Shown here piece after piece: positions 1-7,600 of a stretch of 7,600 nt of DNA. Position 1 is the stretch's first letter. Every line of letters starts with the position of its first letter. Position numbers and translations under genes: made by a program. The DNA comes from Burkholderiales bacterium (GTDB lineage: Bacteria > Pseudomonadota > Gammaproteobacteria > Burkholderiales > CAIKXV01): NCBI GenBank assembly GCA_014379045.1, contig JACMMK010000512.1, forward strand, positions 1-7,600, given 5' to 3'. The notes below the pieces were generated by a model that saw nothing but the letters and a program-made list of their open reading frames with translations, did no database searches and was not told the DNA's origin.

Positions 1-950
1 AAGAACTCGCGTTGCGCCGCGGGCAGGACACCCACGCGAAAGGCGCCGTCGACGCGCGTCGCCGACGGCGCCGCACGCGGTACCGCGCGCGACCACGGGT
101 CGCGCGGGTCGAACCCCGCGATCACATCGAGTACGGTGCGTGCGTCGTCGCAACCCAGCGCGAACACGGCGATGCAGTCGAGTGAACGGCAGGCCGGCAA
201 CACCCCGTGATTGCTGACCAGCCCCCGCGTCGGCTTGAGGCCGACGACGTTGTTGAAGGCGGCGGGCACGCGCCCCGAGCCAGCGGTATCGGTGCCCAGC
301 GCGAAGCTCACCAGGCCGGCGGCGACCGCCACGGCCGAACCGGAACTCGATCCTCCCGGCACATAGTCGGCATCGAAGGCGTTGACGGGGATGCCGTACG
401 GCGTGCGCACGCCGACCAGACCCGTCGCGAACTGATCAAGATTGGTCTTGCCGACGTAGATCGCGCCCGCATCGAGCAGGCGCGCGATCGTCGCCGCGGT
501 CTCGTCGGGCGTGTACGCAAACGCCGGACACGCCGCCGTCGTCGGTCGCCCGGCGACGTCGAGGTTGTCCTTCACCGCAAACGGAATGCCGTAGAGCGGA
601 AGCTCGGCGATGCCGCGGTCGCGCAATACCTGTTGCAACGAATCGGCGCGCGCGCGCAGCGTCTGGTCGCTCTCCCGTTCGATCCACGTGGGATCGGCAC
701 CGCGCGCGATGAGCAGCGCAAGCAACGCTTCGACCACCTGGCCCACCGACACGGCGCCCGCCGCATAGGCGGCACGCATCGCGGCGATGTCCCTGATCAA
801 CACTGGGGAGGCAGGCACGACCGAGGGGGAAGCGACACCGGGGCAATTCACAGCGGGCGGCACGTCGACGACATCACGTTCGAGGGGCGGAACCTGGTGG
901 GGCGATTCGAGGACATGTCGGACAGCAGGCGGCAGCAAGCGCCGTGCCAT
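1..950 (-). CDS. atzF: Allophanate hydrolase (AtzF-type amidase domain), C-terminus cut off by the window edge
   Basis: Amidase-signature enzyme expected to hydrolyse allophanate (urea-1-carboxylate) to ammonia and CO2 in the cytoplasm, the second step of ATP-dependent urea degradation. About 316 codons are present. The Ser-cisSer-Lys triad is readable as Lys127 (AVKDN), Ser201 (first Ser of GGSSSGS) and Ser225 (GTDTAGS). The 74- and 24-residue spacings equal those of Lys91-Ser165-Ser189 in Pseudomonas AtzF as I recall them. The allophanate-hydrolase stretches SGRVPAAFNN, GLKPTRG and PACRSLDC separate it from generic GatA-like amidases. The small C-terminal domain of the family (full length about 600 residues) would lie beyond position 1. 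The start is uncertain: ATG at 950 lies 17 bp after the fumC stop without a clear Shine-Dalgarno, and gives a Pro-rich N-terminus some 36 residues longer than AtzF. ATG at 779, preceded by AGGGA, would give a shorter protein. Probably cotranscribed with fumC. The family call is firm; the start is not. Confidence 0.88.
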   Translation of the reverse strand, partial: MARRLLPPAVRHVLESPHQVPPLERDVVDVPPAVNCPGVASPSVVPASPVLIRDIAAMRAAYAAGAVSVGQVVEALLALLIARGADPTWIERESDQTLRARADSLQQVLRDRGIAELPLYGIPFAVKDNLDVAGRPTTAACPAFAYTPDETAATIARLLDAGAIYVGKTNLDQFATGLVGVRTPYGIPVNAFDADYVPGGSSSGSAVAVAAGLVSFALGTDTAGSGRVPAAFNNVVGLKPTRGLVSNHGVLPACRSLDCIAVFALGCDDARTVLDVIAGFDPRDPWSRAVPRAAPSATRVDGAFRVGVLPAAQREF

Positions 951-967
951 CTCGACAAACGCGATGC

Positions 968-2380
<1,413 letters not shown>

Positions 2381-2386
2381 TGCGTG

Positions 2387-2391
2387 CTCCT
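2387..2391 (-). promoter_or_regulatory. fumC ribosome binding site
   Basis: AGGAG on the minus strand, 6 nt before the ATG at 2380. It fixes the fumC start upstream of the internal Met16 and lies in the short maeB-fumC spacer, which shows no terminator hairpin. Confidence 0.7.
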
Positions 2392-2416
2392 GTCTAGCCT
2401 TGCCTGGGTGAGGCGC

Positions 2417-4717
2417 TCATGCGACGAGCGCCGCTGCGGGTTTGCCGGCCGCGTCGACGACCACCAGCGCGGTCATGTTGACGATGCGGCGCACCGTCGA
2501 GCTCGGCGTGATGATGTGTACCGGTCTGGCCGCGCCGAGCAGGATCGGACCGACGGTGATGCCCTCGCCTGCCGCCTGCTTCAACAGGTTGAACGAGATG
2601 TTCGCCGCATCGAGCGAGGGCATGATCAGCAGATTCGCCTCGCCTTTCAGCCGCGAGTTGGGAAACTGCGCGTCGCGGATCTCCTGCGACAGCGCCGCGT
2701 CTCCGTGCATCTCGCCGTCGACTTCGAGCCCCGGGGCGACACGCCCGAGCTTGACCAGCACGTCCCGCATCTTGAGCGACGAGGGTGAATCGACACTGCC
2801 GAAGCTCGAGTGCGACAGCAACGCGACCTTCGGCACCATGCCGAAGCGGCGCACCTCGTCGGCGGCCATCACCGCGATCTCGACCAGCTGATCGGCGCTC
2901 GGGTCGTAGTTAACGTAGGTATCGGCGATGAACAACGTGTGCCGCGGCAGCAACAGCGCGTTCATGCCCGCGTAGATGTTCGCGCCCGGCTTCAACCCGA
3001 TCATCCGGTCGATGTAGCGCAGGTGGTACGGATGCGCGCCGACGGTGCCGCACAGCATCGCATCGGCCTCGCCCTGACGCACCAGCGTCGCACCGATCAG
3101 CGTGTTGCGCCGGCGCATCTCGAGCTTGGCGTACTCGATCGACACGCCGCGCCGCTCCATCACCTGATGATAGAGCTGCCAGTACTCACGGTAACGTGGA
3201 TCGCTCTCGGTACTCACCAGGTCGAAGTCGCGCGCCTCGCGCAGCCGCAGACCGAGGCGCTCGATGCGCGTTGCGATCACGTCGGGGCGGCCGACCAGCA
3301 CCGGTCGCGCGAGCTTCTCGTCGACCACGATCTGCACCGCACGCAGCACCTTCTCTTCTTCGCCCTCGGCGTAGACGACCCGTTTCGGAGCGTCCTTCGC
3401 CGCGCTGAACAGCGGCTTCATCACGAACCCGGACTGGTAGACGAACTGCTGCAGTTCCTGTTCGTACGCGTCCCAGTCGGTCAGCGGGCGCGTCGCCACG
3501 CCGCTCGCGACCGCCGCCTTCGCCACGGCCGGTGCGATCTTCAGAATCAGGCGGGGGTCGAACGGACGCGGGATCAGGTAGTCGGGGCCGAACGACAGCG
3601 TTGAATCGCTGCCGTAGGCGAGCGCGACGATGTCCGACTGCTCGGCCTGCGCGAGCTCGGCGATCGCGCGCACCGCGGCGATCTTCATCTCTTCGTTGAT
3701 CGTCGTCGCGCCGACATCGAGCGCGCCGCGGAAGATGAACGGAAAGCACAGGACGTTGTTGACCTGATTCGGGTAATCGGACCGGCCGGTGGCGATCACC
3801 GCATCGGGCCGCGCCGCCTTCGCCTCGCCGGGATGGATCTCGGGGTTCGGATTGGCGAGCGCGAGGATCAGCGGCTGCGGCGCCATCAGCTTCACCATCT
3901 CGGCCTTGAGCACACCGCCCGCCGACAGCCCGAGGAACACATCGGCCCCAGCGATCACTTCGCCCAGCGTGCGTGCCGGGGTCTCGATCGCGTACACATC
4001 CTTGTCCGGGTCCATCAGCTGGGTGCGGCCCTTGTAGACCACGCCCTCGATGTCGGTGACCGTGATGTGGTGTCGCGGCAACCCCATGTTCACCAGCAGG
4101 TCAAGGCACGCGAGTGCCGCGGCACCCGCCCCCGACACGACCAGGCGCACGTCCGCGATGTCCTTGCCGACGACCTTCAGCCCGTTCAGGATCGCCGCGC
4201 CGACAATGATCGCGGTGCCGTGCTGGTCGTCGTGGAAGACCGGAATCTTCATCCGCTCGCGCAGCTTGCGTTCGACGTAGAAGCACTCCGGCGCCTTGAT
4301 GTCCTCGAGGTTGATGCCGCCGAAGGTCGGCTCGAGCGCGGCGATCACCTCGACCAGCTTCTGCGGATCGCGCTCGTCGATCTCGATATCGAACACGTCG
4401 ATGCCGGCGAACTTCTTGAACAGTACCGCCTTGCCTTCCATCACCGGCTTGGCCGCGAGCGGCCCGATCGCGCCCAGCCCGAGCACCGCGGTGCCGTTCG
4501 TGATCACCGCGACCAGATTGCCGCGGCTCGTCATGTTGCGCGCCTCCGCCGGATCGGCGGCGATCAGTTCGCACGCTGCCGCCACGCCGGGGGTGTAGGC
4601 GAGTGCCAGATCACGCTGGTTGGACAAGCTCTTGGTCGGCGTGACCGAAATCTTTCCCGGCCGCGGGAAGCGGTGATAGTCGAGCGCAGCGGCGCGGATT
4701 TCCTGGTCGGGCGGCAT
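2417..4717 (-). CDS. maeB: NADP-dependent malic enzyme with C-terminal phosphotransacetylase-like domain
   Basis: Oxidatively decarboxylates L-malate to pyruvate and CO2 with reduction of NADP+, supplying NADPH and pyruvate during growth on C4 acids. The 766 residues match the hybrid MaeB class (E. coli about 759). The malic domain (about 1-430) shows YTPGV with Tyr41, GKAVLFKKFAG with the probable catalytic Lys96, a metal-site region LEDI (137-140) and FHDDQHGTA (161-169), a dinucleotide-binding GAGAAA (196-201), LANPNPE (287-293) and the PNQVNNVL segment near 316. From about 440 to the end is a phosphotransacetylase-like domain (starting near KRVVYAEGEEEKVLRA), which in this family is regulatory, binding acetyl-CoA, rather than a working Pta; that role is family knowledge, not seen here. 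The frame stays open upstream to 4903, but ATG 4717 is chosen because the 62 preceding codons look non-coding, an AGGAG lies 11 nt upstream, and the protein then starts as MaeB proteins do. First gene of the maeB-fumC-atzF run, divergent from the sugar dehydrogenase. Confidence 0.96.
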   Translation of the reverse strand: MPPDQEIRAAALDYHRFPRPGKISVTPTKSLSNQRDLALAYTPGVAAACELIAADPAEARNMTSRGNLVAVITNGTAVLGLGAIGPLAAKPVMEGKAVLFKKFAGIDVFDIEIDERDPQKLVEVIAALEPTFGGINLEDIKAPECFYVERKLRERMKIPVFHDDQHGTAIIVGAAILNGLKVVGKDIADVRLVVSGAGAAALACLDLLVNMGLPRHHITVTDIEGVVYKGRTQLMDPDKDVYAIETPARTLGEVIAGADVFLGLSAGGVLKAEMVKLMAPQPLILALANPNPEIHPGEAKAARPDAVIATGRSDYPNQVNNVLCFPFIFRGALDVGATTINEEMKIAAVRAIAELAQAEQSDIVALAYGSDSTLSFGPDYLIPRPFDPRLILKIAPAVAKAAVASGVATRPLTDWDAYEQELQQFVYQSGFVMKPLFSAAKDAPKRVVYAEGEEEKVLRAVQIVVDEKLARPVLVGRPDVIATRIERLGLRLREARDFDLVSTESDPRYREYWQLYHQVMERRGVSIEYAKLEMRRRNTLIGATLVRQGEADAMLCGTVGAHPYHLRYIDRMIGLKPGANIYAGMNALLLPRHTLFIADTYVNYDPSADQLVEIAVMAADEVRRFGMVPKVALLSHSSFGSVDSPSSLKMRDVLVKLGRVAPGLEVDGEMHGDAALSQEIRDAQFPNSRLKGEANLLIMPSLDAANISFNLLKQAAGEGITVGPILLGAARPVHIITPSSTVRRIVNMTALVVVDAAGKPAAALVA

Positions 4718-4728
4718 TGCCGAAGCTT

Positions 4729-4733
4729 CTCCT
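4729..4733 (-). promoter_or_regulatory. maeB ribosome binding site
   Basis: AGGAG on the minus strand, 11 nt before ATG 4717, slightly long spacing. It supports starting MaeB at 4717 rather than at the upstream in-frame start at 4903. Confidence 0.55.
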
Positions 4734-4760
4734 ACTGTGGAACCGGGGCGGCGGATGGCG

Positions 4761-4770
4761 TTTTCGAAAA
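4761..4770. repeat. Perfect 10-bp palindrome TTTTCGAAAA in the maeB leader
   Basis: The ten bases TTTTCGAAAA are their own reverse complement. They are followed directly by GCTTTCG, so CGAAA-AGC-TTTCG (4765-4777) forms a second, overlapping inverted repeat. The element is notably AT-rich for this GC-rich region and sits between the candidate maeB -10 box and the maeB start codon. That position would suit a repressor operator or a leader hairpin. No regulator can be named from the sequence, and a chance palindrome is possible. Confidence 0.35.
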
Positions 4771-4778
4771 GCTTTCGA

Positions 4779-4784
4779 GTATAC
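4779..4784 (-). promoter_or_regulatory. Candidate -10 box of a maeB promoter
   Basis: Read on the minus strand this is TATACT, one mismatch from the sigma-70 -10 consensus, in otherwise GC-rich DNA. It would start transcription near 4772 and leave a leader of about 55 nt before maeB. I see no good TTGACA-like -35 at 16-18 bp, so the promoter would be weak, activator-dependent or misassigned. Confidence 0.35.
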
Positions 4785-4983
4785 CGAGGGGCTGCGTTCG
4801 TCGGGCACCTCGGCAATGCGTGACATGCACCACCCTGGTGCCTGCGCGGAGAAGGGCCCGGAGCAGGTCGCGCGGCGGGGACAGGGCTTGCGACCTCCCC
4901 CATGAACGAAGCAGACGTTCGCAGCGCCCGGCGCCGCGGTTGTTACCCTGCGCGCGATCGACGATTCGAGCGGAGCAACGGAC

Positions 4984-6204
4984 ATGGCAAGTATTAACGA
5001 CTGGACCGAGCGGCGCACGTCGCGGCGTGCGGGGAACGGCTTTCGTCTCACTGCGGCCGGCGTAGTATTTTTCGTTGCCTCATTCGCGGGACCGCCCGCC
5101 GCGCTGGCACAGCCCGGCGCCTCGGGCGCGCTCGTCCAGTCCGAGCGGGCGACCTTCCGTTGGGTCGCGTTCGGCACCGGCCTCGAGTATCCCTGGAGCC
5201 TCGCATTCCTGCCCGATGGCCGGATGCTGGTGACCGAGCGGCCGGGTCGCCTGCGTATCGTGGGCAAGGACGGGAAGGTCGAAGCACGCGCGGTCGACGG
5301 CGTGCCAAAGGTGGCGGCGACCGGTCAGGGCGGCCTGCTCGACGTCGCACTGCATCCGCGCTTCGCCGAGAACGGCCTGATCTATCTATCATTGGCCGCG
5401 GGCGGCACCGACGGCGCCGGCACCGAAGTGGTGCGCGCGCGGCTGACCTCGACGGCCAACGCAGCGCGGCTCAACGACGTGCAGACGGTGTTCAGGATGG
5501 CGCAGCGCACTTCGCGCAGCGTGCACTTCGGCTCGCGCCTCGTGTTCGACGCACAGGGCTTCCTGTACATCACACTCGGCGACCGTGGCGACATGCAGCG
5601 CGCCCAGCGCCTGGACGATCACGCCGGTTCGGTGATCCGGCTTCACGACGACGGCCGGGTGCCGGCGGACAATCCTTTCGTGAAAACACCCGGGGCACGC
5701 GCAGAGAAGTTCACGCTCGGCAATCGCAACATGCAGGGCGCGGCGATCCACCCGACGACCGGGGAACTGTGGACCCACGAACACGGTCCGCAGGGCGGGG
5801 ACGAAGTCAACGTGATGCGTGCTGGACGCAACTACGGCTGGCCCCTCATCACCTACGGGGCGAACTACGTGACCGGCACGCGCATCGGCGAAGGCACCTC
5901 ACGCGCCGGCATGGAGCAACCGGTCACCTACTGGGTGCCCTCGATCGCGCCGTCGGGGATGGCCTTCTACCAGGGCGCGGCGTTTGCAGGCTGGAAAGGC
6001 AACCTGCTGGTCGGTGCGCTGCGCGGGCAGGCGCTGCACCGGCTCGAACTCGAAGGCGAGAAGGTCGTGCGCGAAGAGCGGTTGCTACAGGATCAGGTCG
6101 GCCGCATCCGCGATGTCCGGGTCGGGCCCGACGGACTCGTCTATCTGCTGACCGACGAGCGCGCCGGGCGCATCGTTCGTCTGGAGCCTGCAGCGAAGCA
6201 ATGA
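4984..6204 (+). CDS. Secreted PQQ-dependent aldose/sorbosone-type sugar dehydrogenase
   Basis: Member of the glucose/sorbosone dehydrogenase family (GSDH, as in E. coli YliI/Asd), six-bladed beta-propellers that oxidise aldose sugars with PQQ in the periplasm and pass electrons to the respiratory chain. The 406 residues begin with a Sec-type signal: Arg-rich n-region (10-21), hydrophobic core (about 22-36) and an ALA site at 40-42. There are twin arginines but not the canonical Tat pattern. Propeller motifs are YPWSLAFLPDGRMLVTERPGR, GQGGLLDVALHP (Gln115), VHFGSRLVFD with probable catalytic His181, LGDRGD (198-203), LGNRNMQG with Arg248, THEHGPQGGDEVN (264-276) and the final blade GPDGLVYLLTD. 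The start is supported by GGAG 8 nt upstream (4972-4975) and by the signal peptide directly after it. It reads away from maeB and converges on ibaG. Substrate cannot be told from sequence, and no PQQ synthesis genes are in view. Confidence 0.92.
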   Translation: MASINDWTERRTSRRAGNGFRLTAAGVVFFVASFAGPPAALAQPGASGALVQSERATFRWVAFGTGLEYPWSLAFLPDGRMLVTERPGRLRIVGKDGKVEARAVDGVPKVAATGQGGLLDVALHPRFAENGLIYLSLAAGGTDGAGTEVVRARLTSTANAARLNDVQTVFRMAQRTSRSVHFGSRLVFDAQGFLYITLGDRGDMQRAQRLDDHAGSVIRLHDDGRVPADNPFVKTPGARAEKFTLGNRNMQGAAIHPTTGELWTHEHGPQGGDEVNVMRAGRNYGWPLITYGANYVTGTRIGEGTSRAGMEQPVTYWVPSIAPSGMAFYQGAAFAGWKGNLLVGALRGQALHRLELEGEKVVREERLLQDQVGRIRDVRVGPDGLVYLLTDERAGRIVRLEPAAKQ

Positions 6205-6300
6205 CCGAGGGTCCTGCCCGCGCAGGCACGTGCGCCACGCGCCCCACCCTGCACAGTTTTGCGCCGGCGCTGAAGTCAGCTTCGCCGCCGCGCGTGAGCG
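6205..6300. other. Convergent intergenic gap between the sugar dehydrogenase and ibaG
   Basis: About 96 bp between the 3' ends of two convergent genes. The only hairpin I see is CCTGC/GCAGG (6213-6226, loop CCGC), a 5-bp stem with no following T-tract, so I do not call a terminator. No small gene is evident. Confidence 0.5.
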
Positions 6301-6540
6301 TCAGACGCGAGCCTTCCAGGCCGCGGGCGTGTACGTCTGCATCGACAGCGCGTGAATCTCCTCGCGCATCCGCTCGCCGAGCGCCTTGTAGACCACCTGA
6401 TGCTGCTGCACCTTGTTCTTGCCTTCGAACAGGGCGCTGACGATCACCGCCTCGAAGTGCGCGCCATCGCCGCTCACGTCGACATGTGCGCACTCCATCC
6501 CCTGCTCGATGTACTGCTTGACCTGCTCAGGCGAAACCAT
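6301..6540 (-). CDS. ibaG: BolA/IbaG-family iron-sulfur metabolism protein
   Basis: Small BolA-family protein, resembling E. coli IbaG (YrbA) more than BolA itself. The family works with monothiol glutaredoxins (Grx4/GrxD) in iron-sulfur cluster handling and is linked to acid stress in E. coli; this is family knowledge. The 79 residues cover the whole fold: HVDVSGDGAHFEAVIVS (19-35), matching the IbaG-type GDGxHF segment with His28, then LFEGKNKVQQHQVVY (37-51), and IHALSMQTYTPAAW (62-75) with the conserved His63 used as a cluster ligand in BolA-Grx complexes. Cys17 precedes the first motif. AAAGGAG lies 9 nt before the ATG. Upstream on the same strand is the YdjM-like gene, 69 bp away with no clear promoter between, so they may be cotranscribed. 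In many proteobacteria ibaG neighbours murA and the mla lipid-transport genes; that arrangement is not seen here. Confidence 0.93.
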   Translation of the reverse strand: MVSPEQVKQYIEQGMECAHVDVSGDGAHFEAVIVSALFEGKNKVQQHQVVYKALGERMREEIHALSMQTYTPAAWKARV

Positions 6541-6549
6541 GATCGATCG

Positions 6550-6556
6550 CTCCTTT
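6550..6556 (-). promoter_or_regulatory. ibaG ribosome binding site
   Basis: AAAGGAG on the minus strand, 9 nt before ATG 6540. It is the strongest Shine-Dalgarno in the window and supports independent, efficient translation of ibaG. Confidence 0.7.
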
Positions 6557-6609
6557 GGACAGACGTTGGTTCGGCTTCGGGCTTGTGGTCCCCAGCGAAT
6601 GTGTGCGGC

Positions 6610-7600
6610 TCATATCGGACGACGCTCGTCGTCGTCGCCGGCGAGCTCGAGACGCTGCCAGGGCGCGGTCACACTGGCGCGGCACATCCCGTAGCGGAAC
6701 GGTACCTGCGCGCGCCCAGGCACGACGAAGCGCAGATCCTGGAACCACACGCACTGTTCGCCCGGGGTGCGTTTTATCGCATACAGCGCCGGCAGCGCAT
6801 AGAACCAGCGCATCTGCGCGAACTCGGGATGGTCCCAAACCGCCTGGGCCAGCTCGCGCGCGTCGTCGTCCAGCCCGAAACGCGTCGCCACCGACCAGTT
6901 CGCCTCGGCCACCGGCAGATACGCCGCATCGAGGCGACGGATGATGCCGGCGTTGGCATCGGCGACCAGCCGCTCGCGCCGGTTCAGGTTGACCTGTGCG
7001 ACTTCGTAACCTTCACCGTATTCGACCAGGACCATCCAGTTGAACGGAGACACCGGGCGCGGGACCACCGTCACCGTCGCATCGCTCCAGCCGTTCGCCT
7101 GCGCCCGCGCCAGACCGACGTCGATCGCTCGCTGCTGCTGCACCGCCGACAGGCCGACATAGGCCCCGAGCACTGCCAGGCTCAGCATCGCGGGCAGGCG
7201 GCGGCGCCTGAACGCCAGCGTGGCTGCGAGCCCGGCGACCAGAATTCCGGTGAACCACAGATCGATGATAAATGTCGTCGACCACGCGAAGCGCCGGCTC
7301 GACACCGGTTCGAGCACCATGGTTCCGAACGAGGTGATGAGATCGCCGACGATGTGCGAGCCGATCCCGGCGGCGCTGATCCAGAAGAACGGTCGAAGGT
7401 ATGTTCGCTGCCGGGCGAGCCGAGCGCCCAGCCAGGCGAGCAACCCGGCCCAGATCGGCAGCAGCAGCACCGAATGCGTGAGGCCACGATGGCCGGTCAG
7501 ATAGGCGATCGGGGAAATGTAGCTCAGCACGAAGTCGATGTCGGGAAGCGCCCCGGCGGCGGCGCCGACGATCATGCATGCCGCAGCCCCGGGCACGACC
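6610..7600 (-). CDS. YdjM-like (DUF457) membrane-bound metal-dependent hydrolase family protein, N-terminus beyond the window
   Basis: Inner-membrane protein of the YdjM/DUF457 family, often annotated as membrane-bound metal-dependent hydrolase; no substrate is established. The frame is open to the right edge, and the only near start is a GTG at 7596 just inside a conserved region, so the true start probably lies outside, roughly 20-30 codons up. Numbering from that GTG: PDID (18-21), HRGLTHS (36-42), HIVGD with His81 and Asp85, and IID with Asp112, the His/Asp pattern of the family and plausibly a metal site. Hydrophobic segments lie near 5-24, 42-59, 70-90, 107-129 and 134-152. A soluble region of about 175 residues follows to the end at 328; it is rich in Trp, Tyr and Arg and I recognise no named domain. 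It ends 69 bp before ibaG on the same strand. The family call is solid; the biochemical activity is unknown. Confidence 0.82.
   Translation of the reverse strand, partial: VVPGAAACMIVGAAAGALPDIDFVLSYISPIAYLTGHRGLTHSVLLLPIWAGLLAWLGARLARQRTYLRPFFWISAAGIGSHIVGDLITSFGTMVLEPVSSRRFAWSTTFIIDLWFTGILVAGLAATLAFRRRRLPAMLSLAVLGAYVGLSAVQQQRAIDVGLARAQANGWSDATVTVVPRPVSPFNWMVLVEYGEGYEVAQVNLNRRERLVADANAGIIRRLDAAYLPVAEANWSVATRFGLDDDARELAQAVWDHPEFAQMRWFYALPALYAIKRTPGEQCVWFQDLRFVVPGRAQVPFRYGMCRASVTAPWQRLELAGDDDERRPI

Larger units (their letters stand above)
4718..4983. other. Divergent intergenic region between maeB and the sugar dehydrogenase gene
   Basis: These 266 bp separate two divergently transcribed genes and must hold the promoters of both. 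The maeB-proximal part holds the candidate -10 box and the palindrome. On the dehydrogenase side I find only a GC-rich stretch with a poor -10-like TACCCT at 4944-4949 and no matching -35. An inverted pair GGCACC (4804-4809) and GGTGCC (4837-4842) lies in the centre with a 27-nt gap. Open frames crossing the region lack credible start signals and resemble no protein I know. Confidence 0.6.

Noticed and set aside
4718..4903. N-terminal extension of MaeB by 62 residues from an upstream start at 4903
   Set aside because: The extension is Pro/Arg-rich, resembles no MaeB N-terminus, spans the promoter and palindrome region, and a Shine-Dalgarno supports the start at 4717.
4918..4949. Possible promoter for the dehydrogenase gene (TTCGCA and TACCCT)
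   Set aside because: Both boxes are poor matches and the spacer is 20 bp, outside the usual range.
3833..5065. Plus-strand open frame of about 410 codons antisense to maeB and running into the dehydrogenase gene
   Set aside because: Same antisense-shadow composition; it overlaps the conserved malic-enzyme motifs on one side and the dehydrogenase signal peptide in another frame on the other.
6213..6226. CCTGC/GCAGG hairpin after the dehydrogenase stop as a Rho-independent terminator
   Set aside because: Only a 5-bp stem with a 4-nt loop and no T-tract on either strand.
6555..6944. Plus-strand open frame of 129 codons opposite the YdjM-like gene
   Set aside because: Arg/Pro/Ala-rich low-complexity translation without a ribosome binding site; it lies antisense to the conserved frame of the membrane protein gene.

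Overview
This is a GC-rich window of ordinary proteobacterial chromosome. Its protein families (a MaeB-type malic enzyme, class II fumarase, a BolA/IbaG protein and a Betaproteobacteria-like codon pattern) suggest a free-living Gram-negative, most likely a betaproteobacterium of the Burkholderiales/Rhodocyclales type. That placement is an inference; there is no rRNA or other taxonomic marker here. Six protein genes account for nearly all of the sequence, and two of them run off the window edges.

Left block, minus strand (about 4780 down to 1): maeB (NADP-malic enzyme with a C-terminal phosphotransacetylase-like domain), then fumC (class II fumarate hydratase), then the N-terminal half of an allophanate hydrolase of the AtzF type. 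The gaps are 36 bp and 17 bp with no visible terminator, so they look like one transcription unit. FumC makes malate from fumarate and MaeB decarboxylates malate to pyruvate, which is a coherent C4-to-C3 route. The allophanate hydrolase, the second step of ATP-dependent urea breakdown, is the less expected partner.

Middle: a 266-bp divergent intergenic region (4718-4983) carries a plausible maeB promoter and a perfect 10-bp palindrome. To its right, on the plus strand, is a secreted PQQ-dependent aldose/sorbosone-type sugar dehydrogenase (4984-6204).

Right block, minus strand: a YdjM-like (DUF457) membrane protein entering from the right edge, followed by ibaG, a BolA-family iron-sulfur/acid-stress protein. 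ibaG converges with the sugar dehydrogenase across about 96 bp that hold no gene and no convincing terminator.

I found no RNA genes, CRISPR array, insertion sequence, attachment site, phage gene or defence-like cassette. I do not see an undescribed system. The points worth a second look are the gene neighbourhood of the allophanate hydrolase, the palindrome in the maeB leader, and the uncharacterised C-terminal part of the YdjM-like protein.
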